From NCBI GenBank assembly GCA_016801845.1, contig CM028927.1, positions 10,442,001 to 10,506,000 on the forward strand: a stretch of DNA of 64,000 bases. Reading direction: 5' to 3'. The notes beneath the pieces are model-generated. The model had not been told where the DNA came from. It saw only the letters and a list, made by a program, of their open reading frames with translations, and did not search any database. Made by a program: the position numbers and the translations under genes. Origin of the DNA: Polydactylus sextarius (lineage: Eukaryota > Chordata > Actinopteri > Polynemidae). Each line of letters opens with the position of its first letter. Positions within the stretch are counted from its first letter, which is position 1. This document shows, in pieces, positions 52,201 to 63,329 of the stretch.

Positions 52201-54805
52201 ATTCCCTTTGTTTGTCTGATGTACTGATGGAGGTTGTGTGAGGTCTGCACTTAAAAAAAAGTTGTGTTCAAGTACCAGGGACTGTATTATCAATTTTTTT
52301 ATCTGCTTCATTCTCTTTTCTCTCTTTTCATGATTATCAAATGGAGCCTCAAAGCCACAGCAGTGACCTGTCACCTTAACAGCTTGAATACCACTGACTC
52401 ACTATCTGTCATATTTCATAACATGTGTCAGTTTTGCTCAGTTCAAAAAGCGTATAAGTTCAGGATCTTTAGAGCCCATGATATTACTGCAAAAACATTA
52501 AAGTAAAGCCAGTTGTGATTTAACTTGGACCACTTGTCATGGTAATACAGAATCATTGTTTGCTGATGAGAACGGAAGACTTAAAGGGGTTGCATGTAAG
52601 TTCTACTATTGCAACATAGACAAAATTAACACTGACAGCTGTTTATTTGTCAGTCTAGTAGAAACATGGCACGGGCAGCATCAACCTTCATTTTTTTACT
52701 GGCCGAGGGCTGTGTCCAGCAGTGATGGTTCCACATCACTTCTTTGCTTGCACTGACGTTAGCATGCTAACCCAGTGGCCCATCTAATCACTAATCACTG
52801 TAGCTACTTCTTTAATCTCTTTAGCCCTAAAGAGGTAGCATTGCTCATAGTGTGTGCTATAACCTCAACTTATAAACCCTACAATGGCTGAATCTCTTGC
52901 CAAGTAACATCACCACCGCCTTTTAGAAATCACATAAAATGGCAGAGAAAACTCACATATTCCAAATTTAGCCACAAGGGCTAAATACATGAGGGCTGCA
53001 GTAATTATAATTGAAGAAGTGTGATTGCTCAGCTTGTTTCCTTCATCAAGTTTCTGATGCCTGTAAGGATTGTCACTCAGGTTACGAAACTAACAAAAAT
53101 GAGCAGTTATTCCTGCATGAGCTACTTCAATTTCTGGATTATGTGGCAACATAAAGACAAGATACAACACAACAATACATATACAATGTTGGCATCTACA
53201 ATATGCTACAGCAGTGAGTGCTGAAGGCAAGAGAGCAGCACACCCCCTGACCATATGTGGACAAATACGCAGTAGCTCAGGCAAAGTTTTGATTCCCCAC
53301 ATCAGCTCCACAAAAGTAGGTTGACATGTTCACCAAAAACCGAATGGTTTTGATAGAATGAAAAACCAAAAGAAGAAGAAAAGGTGTATTTTCAGATTTA
53401 GCCACTTTGGCTAAATGGTGCTTATGCAAACCAGAAAAATAACATTCATGAAATTTCTTGAACTTTCTTGAAATTCTGAGTATATGTGAATCATTTCAAG
53501 TACATGCATGAGTGGGATTAGTATTTAAAGATGAAGGGACAGAGAAAGAAATAGACCAGGAGGCAAATGTCCAGTTGATTGTGTTTTCATAGATGGTTAG
53601 TTTTGTAGAAGCATTATTTGCAGCATACTTCATGAAAAAGGAATCCTTATGAATCAATTCTGTTTTTTATCATCAAGTGAAGCTCTTTTCAGTTGCATCA
53701 AAGACAGAGAACAAAAAAAATGTCTTTGAAATGAAACAGCGCAACCTTTTTCAATCCCTCTTAAATTTCGCAGTGCTTTTCATCAACGGTCTCTTTGTGC
53801 CACTCTATTTCCTCCGAATTTCAAATGCCATTTTCTCCCTGCCTCCTTTTGTGTGCCTCCAGAGAGCATGTGGGATTGAGGCTGACGGCAGCGGCCATTG
53901 ATATCCGTAACTGTGCAACAAACGGCGAGGGCGACTATCAGTGTCAAACTGGCGCAACCTGATCTGTGTCAGACACAAGGAGGGGTGAGAGGTGAGCGCT
54001 GCACCATTTTATGGTTCAGCAGTGCCATTTTGGAAGCACAAGAGGAAGAAAGAAAATGAACAGGAGGACATAGGTGTTGTTTTTTTTTTAAGCCATTAGG
54101 CCCCTTCTTTTCAGTCTCACTGTCTTCATGCTCTTTCTCTTTACAGCTAAGCTGCTCACCTCATGTTACCTAGCTTTTTTTATCAACCTCACACCTTTTC
54201 CACACTTTCCTCCTCCTGCCCTTATCAAAAATATGTGCGTGTTTATGGCTTTCTACAATTTTTCCACTTCTTTCTTCACACACTCATCAACTTTTGCCCA
54301 AACTTTCATTTCACTATAAAGGGATCAAAGACGCCCGTGATCTAATTTTCAAGTGGATCCTGAAGGATTGTGACGTTGTATTTACACTGACAAACCAACA
54401 GAACGATTGCCTATTTATTACTGCTCTCTGTGCACTATTATATTAAATGGTGATTTGGGATTTTATTTTATTTTAATTGATAGAGATGATGGGCTTCATA
54501 AAGACTTTAGTACTTATTGCTGGTGATTCTAAATATAGTAAAAATTCAATATCACACTAAACTGGAGTTACTTTTCGAGTGTTTATTGTTCCTCTTAACA
54601 CACGCAAACCTCAATTTTCCATTGAGTACACTTGAGTTAATAAGTTGAGTTAATTCACCTTATCTCGCTAGAGGAAAAGTAATATTTGGGAATCTTTTGT
54701 TCAAACTAAGAATGAACACCACATACAGAAAGTTGTAAGATCTTATTTCTGATGAGTTTGTTGAGAGAGTTTTGTCTGTGAAGAAGTAAGAACAAGAAGG
54801 AAAGT

Positions 54806-54823
54806 TTTTTTTTTTTTTTTTTT
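54806..54823. repeat. Poly-T tract
   Basis: Simple run of T in C1orf94-like intron 6. Confidence 0.85.
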
Positions 54824-55719
54824 GCAGTTGACCATCAAAGTGACAGCATAAAAGGCATATCACTGCCAGGCCAATATTTTCCTGTCATCCAAACAGCATC
54901 CAAATGTTATGCGCGCCTTCATATTTATTTATTTCAATTCCATCGTTGGGATGTGAGCAAAGACACACACAGCAGTGTGCAGCAATGAAAGTGCACAGGC
55001 CGACATAGAAACAATATATAACACACGCAGTCACACAAGCGCATGCACGGTTCACACAAACTCACAGATATAAATATGTATGCGGCCGCACACTCCCATA
55101 CTCACAAACTAGCAGCTATTACCATTAGCATGTACATGCAGCTAATGACTCCTATGGGCATATGTGCTAAACAGCATTCAGCACCTGCGCCACAGTGCAA
55201 ACTGGGATCAGTGAGGACAATCAATCAGTAATACAGCATCTTCTGACTGCTCGCAGATCCCTTCCCTTTGCCCTCTAGTGTCTTAAATATTTAGACTGTT
55301 TGACATCAAATGCATACATGAATGTCAATGAGGCAGATCTCAGTCCCCTAATCACACGCACATACAAAAATTGGTATGAACAAGCAGCAGGGTGCAGTCA
55401 GAGGCAACTCATCTCAGAAACCAAAGACAGGAGCAAAGCCCTTTGTAGTTTAGGTTTGGTTAGAGTGCAGTCACCATTTTTGACCGTTTTTTGGACAGCT
55501 TGAGGCAAAAGATAGCTTGAGGATGCTGTGTAGGCTGAGAGTGGTGTTCTGATTGTTACTTCAGGGAAATTGTCTCTCTCGTTGACACATAGAGGGGAAA
55601 AAGGCAGTTTGAAGCATCCTTTTTATGGAGGTTTCTTATTCCTCTTGACAGTGAAACCAGTAATAGGGCATGCTGAACGCAGCCCTCAGAAACTCCTGTC
55701 TATCAAGGATCTCATCTGA

Positions 55720-55910
55720 AACGGGGCGCCTGGATGGCCGAGTGGCTATACGTTGGCAAATATGTCGTGCAGTTGTTTGCCGGTTCGAATCCCAACTGAA
55801 TCGACCTCTCCTACGTGTTGTTTCCCCACTCTTCTATCTGTTTCCTGTCTCTCTACACTATTTCTGATTAAAGGCAAAAAATTCCCCAAAACATAATTTG
55901 AAAAAAAAAA
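55720..55910 (+). mobile_element. tRNA-derived SINE with target-site duplication
   Basis: The head resembles tRNA-Ser/Leu: the A-box TGGCCGAGTGG (55734-55744) and B-box GGTTCGAATCC (55782-55792) are near the pol III consensus. The body (TGTTTCCCC...TTTCCTGTCTCTCTACAC) and the ATTAAAGGCAAAAAATTCCC tail are typical of fish SINEs, ending in poly-A. Target duplications AAGGATCTCATCTGA (55705-55719) and AAGGATTTCATCTGA (55911-55925) differ at one base, indicating a fairly recent insertion. It lies in sense orientation in intron 6 of the C1orf94-like gene. Confidence 0.85.
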
Positions 55911-57736
55911 AAGGATTTCATCTGAGACAAAGCCAGTCTATTCCTTAACACCATCCATCTCCATTTACTGTGTAGTAGCCTTGTCTCACAGCTCTAATAA
56001 AACAAATACTGTCATCTTTATCTAACAATTCATCATAAAGTTTATTCCTTGTGGCATTTTGATTATGCCGAGACTCACAAAGTAGCTTATTTCAGTCACG
56101 TAATTTAATGTATTCTGACCTTCCAGACCTGTCATGGACCAAAACATCTTCAACTAATCAGCCAAGATGAAGAAGCAGATTCAAGTTGAAAGTAAAATTA
56201 TAAAAGCATATGTGTGCACGCAGGGGGTCTGATTTCAGATGTGGAAAAAGCTGCTATTTAGGGAGGTGTCAGAACGCCAGATATTTTTGTGTTTAAGTTT
56301 GTGGTGTAAAAATCAATTTTCTGTTTGCCAAATCATTTATTCACTCAGTACTTTCAATATTGCCACAGAGCTCTGGGTTATTAAATGTGTCTGTTATTTG
56401 CAGTGAAATATTTTAATCTCTCGGATCATTCAGGCTGAATATACACAATCTGCAACTCCTGGATTCACTGACAGCGTTCAAGAGGCACAGCGTTCAGCTG
56501 CGCTACCTTTTCACCCACTCTTTTTAACACTGCTGCCTGGTTTGAAAGTGGCTTTTGTACCAGAAATCACCTCTTTTATCTCAAGTGCTGCGTCTAACGT
56601 TCGTGGAGCAACACGGCATATAATCAAAACCTGTAGAAAACAGCAGCTGAAAATGTAAAGATTTTACTAACTCAAATTGAAAATAACACCTTGCCAACCC
56701 CATCGACGCTGAGGAGAAGGAGACTCCAGACATCTCTAGGAGCTCCAGACAGCAAGCGCTTTTATCTGGGTCTGTGGGAGAGGCAGAGTTTAAATCAGGC
56801 AGCGAGGAGTCACCCTTGTAAAACATTGAGTAGTGCACTTTAGGAAAGCGGTCCCTTTAAAGAGACGTTCCCAGGATAGACATGCTACATCAAATTACTC
56901 TCCTCCCTGCACACTGCCTTGACAAAAGTGTTTGAGTCTAGAGCCTTTCATTGTTTGTGCTACCGACAGTTAAGCACAGAGCTTGGTACACAAGTCCATG
57001 GCAAACACTGGAGCCTGTGCCTGTCAAAGCCAGCCTCCTGTTTTTTTTTGGTACAAGCATTTTTTATTTAAATTCCTCTCCAAAAGATTCTGTGTTCAAA
57101 TATCAATACGTTGGAAGTCAATTGGCTTAAATGCTGAAATGTGTGCCATCCTTAACTCGTGTTTGGTTCAGTATGTCTCCAAAATTTTAGCATTATGTCA
57201 ACATCTATTTGCAATATTGTCACCACAGTTTATATATTTGTGCTCGACGATATAACAACCTTGAAACATGGGAAGTTAAATAACAGTATTTACCTCCTGA
57301 CATAGTATGTGGTACATTAAAGCAGCAACAGTAGTGAATTAAGTTTTCTTCCTATGAACTTAACGAATTAATTATTACTCACTGAAGGCTAAATGTCACT
57401 TAAATGTTCAAAGACAAAGTCTAACTGAACTCAGTGTAGGTTAATTTAACTCATGTATTTTATATTCATACTTTTTTTTAAAAAAAATTCACAGACACAA
57501 TAATCTTTGTTGTATGAAAACACATTTCAACAACAATTGTGACTTTTCTGCAGCATTTGATAAAAAGAAGCTGTAAAGCTTTTTATCCTTTTTTATTTTA
57601 TCCAGTTGTTTGTCTTCAGTCTTTTATTGTGTTGTGGCTGTGTGCCACTGAAGGTTTAGTGCGGTCAGCTCAGGAAATCCGCCGGCTATGACGCTAGCTC
57701 TGATGCTGACTGTAAACTCTGCTCAGTCGGTGGCAG

Positions 57737-57755
57737 CCCCACCCCCCACCCCCCC
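57737..57755 (-). repeat. C-rich run
   Basis: Runs of 4, 6 and 7 C separated by single A, giving minus-strand G-quadruplex potential if a long run splits. Confidence 0.6.
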
Positions 57756-58571
57756 AAAAAAACAAGCACATCCTGCAGTTGAGTTATATTTTTATAATCA
57801 ATCAATCATGTCAAATCAAATTATGAGGTATAATGGCCGAGGCCCGGTTATATTGACGCCTTTCTAAGTGTTTCTATGAATGCTCTTTCAGTTTTACAAG
57901 ACTTTTTTATTGCAGTATCTCAGAGCCAGTGCATGTGCGAGATGTTAACAGCATCTTAATGCCGGCTTCCTGTGGCAGTGAAGGGAAAGGCTGAATATGC
58001 TTTAAAAGCAACATGTTGCATTTAAGTGTCCATAAACTGCAATATATATTAAAAAATACATTAACTACAAAAGGAAATGTTTTATACCTGGAATTATTTA
58101 AAAGCCAATATTAGAAACCAGCATTTTCTTTAATGAGCCATGTAACTTGGGTGGAAGTAGCTCTAACACAGTAAACTCTGATCTATCTGTTGATATCTGT
58201 TGCTGGAGGCAGCAGGTATGAACCTTAAAACAAGCATCGACAGTCCTCGTGAAGTTCATGTCATCAATCTGTATTAGGACCATAGCATATACACATACAG
58301 TAAATAACATTTTTAAATAATATATGTTCTGTGAATTCATTTATGTTGCAAAATTCATACATAGAGCACAATTTCAAATCGCTCTACTTGTGTTTATGTG
58401 ATATCATTGAATAGGAAGAATGTTTCTAAGAGTGTCTTAAATTACTTTATGATGCTTCTGGGAGAGGCTTTTTATTTCTTCTTCACCTTGAAGTGCTTCT
58501 GGCTGTTTACTTGCAAAGATCACACTCTATATTTGTGTGCACTTAGATCTCTCTCTCTTTGTGTTTTTCAG

Positions 58572-58607
58572 CGTGGGGGTAACACAGCTCATCGCGGCCG
58601 CAAGTGA
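58572..58607 (+). CDS. C1orf94-like gene, exon 7 (terminal, RG-rich end and stop)
   Basis: Short last coding segment for residues 390-400, RGGNTAHRGRK, then TGA. The acceptor is TTGTGTTTTTCAG, phase 0. Tandem polyadenylation signals lie about 80 bases after the stop, a compact and convincing 3' end. The RGG...RGRK tail is a small arginine-glycine patch of a kind often found in RNA-associated proteins and methylated by PRMTs. That role is inference from composition only. Confidence 0.68.
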   Translation, partial: RGGNTAHRGRK

Positions 58608-58715
58608 TGACAGCCATTGTGATGTGAAGAAACAACTGTGTTTCTGTTGCTGGACTGTGTATACTTTGCTCACTTGTTAACTGCCTAAATAAAAATAAAC
58701 ATTTGCTTCATACAG
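58608..58715 (+). other. 3' UTR of the C1orf94-like gene
   Basis: Short untranslated region from the TGA to the probable cleavage area near the CA/TA dinucleotides at 58710-58715. It is followed by a U/GU-rich stretch (TGGTTTGCTTTTTT) typical of a downstream cleavage element. Confidence 0.6.
58688..58699 (+). terminator. Tandem AATAAA polyadenylation signals
   Basis: Two adjoining AATAAA hexamers (58688-58693 and 58694-58699) lie 80 bases past the predicted stop codon and about 15-20 bases before a TGGTTTGCTTTTTT downstream element. Confidence 0.7.
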
Positions 58716-61700
58716 CTATGGTTTGCTTTTTTATGGCAACACGCTGCTCTGCTCTGTCTAAGCTGAAACAAAGTGAGTTCTTTAAGTTAGGTAGAGGAAA
58801 AAAGAGACACATCCCTGTCAGTGCTGTAGTTCATTAGTGAGCATCTGTATGCTGTGCACATACGCTTTAAGCCCTAAATACAAAATGCAAACTGTATGCA
58901 CTTTCCAAATGAATTGAGTGATGCGTAGTAATAACAAAATCTCATTGTGCTGTGGTGATAGTGAAATGGCGATTATTCAACAGTGCAGTGTCATTTTCGC
59001 CAGCGGACCGTCTCATACATAATGCATCCAAATCATTGCATTTTCCTCCATTCTGGGCTACAATGCATATTTCATCAAGTCAGTGAAATATTAAGCACTC
59101 TTATGATTTGATATTCTCTTCCAAAGGGGGATTTCAGTTTATATATTTTCTTCACATCACTTGTGTTTCCTCAGGGAGCAAACTTCCGGCAACGTCTTTA
59201 TTTGGTGTGTTTGTTTACGGGAAAGACGTTTGATATGTTAATGCTGGAGTAATGATCAATGAGGCAACCAATCAATTTGAGAGATTATCAAGGCTCAGAG
59301 ACCATTGATCCATAAGAGGGTTCAGCACTGAATGGCAGGTTGGGCTCATTCCAACTCATTTGATTGAAATTAGAGAAGCTCAAACTGTGCGGCTTTTCTT
59401 TCTGCCCTTGCCCTCAGATTCCAAATGTCAATTGTCATTCAGGTGAAGGAGACTGATGAGAAAGTGTGTAGAAGGGCATTAAGTCAAAAACATACAAGCG
59501 AGCAGCTGATTCTTACCCCCTCACTCTTGTTAGAATGAACATTAGAATGAAAAGATGAGAGTTAATCAAAAAGTTTGTCAAAAAGTAAAAATCCACTAAA
59601 GGGTTAAATCTTGCTTCTAAAAGCTAATGTAATTTTTTTTTTCTCCTGCGCTGTCACAAATGTGCTCCTCTGTGTCTTTATGGTGCTGTCTTGTCATAAA
59701 GTAATCTTCAACTAATGAAAAATGATCACTTTTTACTCAAATGTCAAAAGTTATTTTAGGCCACATATAAAAAGTTTGCAGGGTGTAAAAGTTTAAGAGG
59801 ATGTGGTGAAAATCTGACATTTGTCGGGAAATCACGCCTGGCAGATGAGCTGGTGATGACTTATGACAGAGAGAGAACTGACTCTCCTCAGCTGATTCCA
59901 GGGGCATAAGAGAGGTGATTCGGGGAAATATGTGCTATAAGATGATATATATGCAAATAATTGACACCACTACTTGTAGAATATACTACAGTAATTTTGT
60001 TATCTTTACTCAAAACAATGGTTTGACATCTAATGAGATATGCTTATATGCTTTTTTGCAACAACTTATCAAATTTAAAACTACAGGACAATTAGCGTAG
60101 CATTAAATTTGATAAAGGGAACAAATAGCCTTCATGTTAAGATAAGTATCTCTCTGTTAAACCTTTATATCTAATAACAAATTTGACGGCCTAATTGAGC
60201 TTCTCCTTTACCTTTTGGTGAGAGAGTGAACAGTTGTATTTTCTAAAATATTGAGCTGTTCTACTAAGAATTTCACATTCAATCGACTTAATCATTTTAA
60301 CACACAAACACAGTTGTTTATCCCTGTCATCTTTAACTATCCTACAATTTGATTCAACCAAATAGACAAAGCCACTGTTTTCTCTCAGGACTTATCCAAT
60401 TTAACTGTCAACTTAACAGATGTTCTTCTCCTGCTTTATTGTCCCTGTAATGATTTAGAATCTGTAAACTTCCCCACTGTAGCACTGAACAGCAAAAAAT
60501 GCTAACAGAAGACACAAACCAGCAAGACGTACTCAAAATCATGTTATCCAATCCCAAGTATGGACTTTGTATTAACGGTTCGTTTGAGTTTTATAATGTA
60601 TCATTTATCTTATGTCACTGATTGACCGAGCAGTGTAATTTTTGAAATGTTAAAGCACTTCTAGAAGCATCTATCGTTCAACATTTATTATATTTATTAC
60701 ATTATTGGACCAGTGGTGTCTGAAGTATGGGTTTATGTTTTGACCTTTAGGTTTAGCACCCTCATCAGGTTTTATGAAACTCTGAGAGGGAAAAAGCAGC
60801 CAGGACGAAGCATCTGTCCACACTTGATCAAAATCAGATCAGGTTTGTAGCAGACTTGCTATATCAGACTTATTTTTTTTTTTTTTCTTTTTTTTTGCTC
60901 TTTAATTAGAGAACCACCCCCAGGGCAATTAATATAATGTGCTTTAACACTAGAACACACTGCCGATACATCATCTCTCTAAGCTTCATTAAATTTAGGC
61001 CTGTGATGTCTGTGATGTCACCTGAGATACGGCGTCTGATGGTCAATTAACACAGCCAATGACTTCACTGCATGGCGGACAATGATCTATTGTGATATTC
61101 AATCTGTTCTTTTGCATATCTTTTGTCCCATATGCATCATTACCGCCTGTCATCGGGAGGTTACAGTACGTAATCTAGTTTGAAGCTGCTATTAATATGA
61201 CTTCAAGATGGCGAAGGTAGACTGCTTTCTAATGAAAAAAGTGAAACAGGTTACAAGGAGCCCGTTGGTAACCAGCAGAACAAATATCTGACACTTTATG
61301 ATTGACCTCATTGCACCAATTAGGCTGTAGACCAATCTCCATAATGAAATCTGTACTTTCAGAGTAAGCCCCTGACAAATTGTCTTCCGTCTTGGCAATA
61401 TCCATTTCATTACTGTGACGCTCGTATTTGAATACCAACAAGGCTGCTGTTGTCTCACAAGTTGCAGTGCCAGCGTAGCAGGTGTTTACATTGATAATGT
61501 TGGCCCAGGTGCAGCCAACTTGAGTAGCGACAAGAAATAGTTTGATTGAAGTAGTTTCAGTGATTTTTTTTTTAAAATCAATTACATTTTTTCCCCCCTG
61601 TGAAATAATCAAATTCAAAGTTTCCATCAAAAGCCCAAAATCCCACCAAACTTAAATTAAACAAACCACCCTCTGTGCAACCATGTAAGTCAGACAAAGC

Positions 61701-61995
61701 TGACGACATAATCCACCATTTAAAATCAGAAAACTACTTCAAACGATTTGATTTGTTGAATTTATTGGGCAGCAAGCATCGCCTAATCTGACCTTTCTGC
61801 ACAGGAATGATTAAGAATCCATTTTGGCCAGCTTTCAGTGGTAACAGATGTGTTATGATCCTTTAGCCGACTAGAAATAGCAATGATATATTATTAAAAA
61901 AATCTCAATTAAGTTGAAGTTTTGCATTCAGAAGTTTAATTTACTTGCTGAGTGCTGACTTGATTTTTAAAATAATTACAGTTTACTGCTAAACA

Positions 61996-62031
<36 letters not shown>

Positions 62032-62190
62032 AACCACATTACGATTTTTTCCATAAAAGTGCAGCAAATGAAATCAGATTTGGCTACAGCCTGGTGGGAC
62101 TGATTAACCAAACCCCCCTCAGCTAGCCTGGAGGATAATTGTTTTTCTTTTTGTTGATGTCATAAAACTATGAAGGCATACTGCATTCAG
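58716..62190. other. Downstream intergenic DNA, no gene seen
   Basis: Past the C1orf94-like poly-A site there are 3.5 kb of AT-rich DNA with no supported exon. The 60900-61500 part is repeat-poor and contains TTAATTAG, TCAATTAACA and TTAATATAAT homeodomain-type cores, which would suit a conserved non-coding element. A 133-codon antisense frame at 61229-61630 resembles nothing I know. Confidence 0.45.
61996..62026. repeat. (AC)n microsatellite
   Basis: About fifteen AC units next to the transposon cluster. Confidence 0.95.
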
Positions 62191-62259
62191 TTGAAAAAAA
62201 AAAAAAAAAAAAACTTTTTCATTGATTTGTATTTTTTTAATACATTTTTTTCTTTTTTT

Positions 62260-62775
62260 TCTGACAGTTTTGTTTTTCCTGTTTTTGTGAGTAATTCTTT
62301 TCCTGTTTTACAGGGTAATTTTTTTCTGTTTTTCTGAGTGATTTTTCATTGCATTGATGCATTTCAAATGCATCACTGTGTATCTGTCCAACTGATCCTG
62401 GAGAAACATTGCTATGTGTAGCAGATCTGAATGGGCGTTCCTTCTGAACAACCGCAAAGTCCGCAAAGTCCTGCGTAGAGTCGACAAACTAATAATTACA
62501 CCGTTTATATGACTTAAAGAAAGGACTATCTCCCTGTGTGTTAATCCCAGATCAAAGTAAAACTTGATTAAACTGAACAAGCTGGTCATGTTTGTTTTCA
62601 CTGAGCTCTGTAAAGGAATGATTGCGTCTATTGTTTCAAATGCTGTCTAAATTCAGAAAAAAAAATTAGTCCGAAAAACAGAAAAAAAAAAAAAAATCAG
62701 AAAATCAGAAAAAAAAAAAAATACTCAAAAAAACAAACTAAAAATTAAATTACTCGCGAAAACAGAAATAATTGC
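62260..62775 (-). mobile_element. Degraded DNA transposon with iterated inverted termini
   Basis: The transposase remnant at 62308-62589 is bracketed by arrays of a short motif in opposite orientation. On the left are GTTTTTGTGAGTAATT (62281-62296), a CTGTTTTACAGGGTAATT copy and CTGTTTTTCTGAGTGATT. On the right are ATTAGTCCGAAAAACAGAAA (about 62666), a looser copy, and AATTACTCGCGAAAAC (62748-62763). The outer pair matches at 14 of 16 positions when inverted. The exact ends and a target duplication could not be fixed because of the poly-A/T stretches at both sides. Confidence 0.6.
62308..62589 (-). pseudogene. Transposase/integrase N-terminal remnant (fish DDE family, possibly IS3EU)
   Basis: The open frame reads LIKFYFDLGLTHREIVLSLS, then INGVIISLSTLRRTLRTLRL and FRRNAHSDLLHIAMFLQDQL before running into the element's left terminus. 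This is the helix-turn-helix N-terminal part of a family of fish proteins that continue with GYR..MHLKCIQ and an integrase-type DDE core. Here the sequence jumps from LDRY to TVMHLKCI, so the residues around GYR are lost. The catalytic core is entirely missing, giving an inactive fragment of at most 94 residues. Its first ATG is at 62589. The superfamily name is tentative; the resemblance to this fish transposase-like family is what I recognise. Confidence 0.6.
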
Positions 62776-62849
62776 AACAAACCAAAAAATATATTTTCAA
62801 GTGAATGCAATACGCTTCTGTATAAAAGCACTCACTATTCACAGTCCCT

Positions 62850-63275
62850 GTAAGACTCAAAATTCATGGTTTGGTTCGATACTTATAGTGTCACAGAAGA
62901 CACTATAAGTGAAGACAATCGGTAAAGTCCGTCCGTCTCTCCGTCCCGTCAGTGATCAGGGTCTTACCCTTGGTGGAGACGCTAGCACCGGGTGAGACGA
63001 CGTTCCTGGAAAGTTCCCGGCCATATAAGCTTTGTTAAAAGGAACTTACTTACTGAAACACGGCTATTGAATGTGGGAGGCGCAGTTTAGTGGATCCGCG
63101 CTCCACAATCTAGCCTAAGGCGGAGTAGTCAAGTGCAGATCCACTGAGTTTTCGGCACAGTGCAGCACAAAGCTGATAAAGTAAATATAAAATTGTATAT
63201 TGTTCAATTCATAGTGTACCAAACCAAGACCACTGTATCAAATGGTTCAATACAGATACACATATTGTTGCATCC
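62850..63275. mobile_element. Possible degraded hAT-like element
   Basis: The left part contains TTCATGGTTTGGTTCGATAC. The right part contains ACCAAACCAAGACCACTGTA then TCAAATGGTTCAATACAGAT, resembling the TATCGAACCG-type ends of some fish hAT elements in inverted orientation. The interior is GC-richer than its surroundings (GGGTGAGACGACGTTCCTGG). No clear target duplication was found and the ends are uncertain. Confidence 0.3.
62881..62910. repeat. Perfect 12-bp inverted repeat, 6-nt loop
   Basis: ACTTATAGTGTC and GACACTATAAGT flank ACAGAA. It lies within the possible hAT-like remnant. Confidence 0.85.
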
Positions 63276-63276
63276 G

Positions 63277-63278
<2 letters not shown>

Positions 63279-63328
<50 letters not shown>
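63279..63328. repeat. Compound (AT)n(GT)n microsatellite
   Basis: An AT run (63279-63308) passes directly into a GT run (63309-63328). Confidence 0.95.
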
Positions 63329-63329
63329 A

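Larger units (their letters stand above)
49292..58571 (+). other. C1orf94-like intron 6
   Basis: 9.3 kb intron before the terminal exon. It contains a tRNA-derived SINE (55720-55910), a poly-T tract (54806-54823) and a C-rich run (57737-57755). The stretch from about 52575 to 53420 has the look of an old dispersed repeat but no termini could be fixed. A possible alternative last exon at 53862 was considered and not accepted. Confidence 0.55.

Noticed and set aside
53862..53900. Alternative last exon of the C1orf94-like gene (RACGIEADGSGH then stop) after TTTGTGTGCCTCCAG
   Set aside because: The phase fits, but there is no polyadenylation signal nearby. The 58572 exon has a better acceptor and a compact 3' end with tandem AATAAA.
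55722..55800. A functional tRNA-Ser/Leu gene
   Set aside because: It has A and B boxes but no complete acceptor stem or 3' terminator. It is followed by a SINE body with poly-A and target duplications.
61229..61630. 133-codon minus-strand open frame as a gene
   Set aside because: No start context, splice evidence or family resemblance; kept only as an observation.
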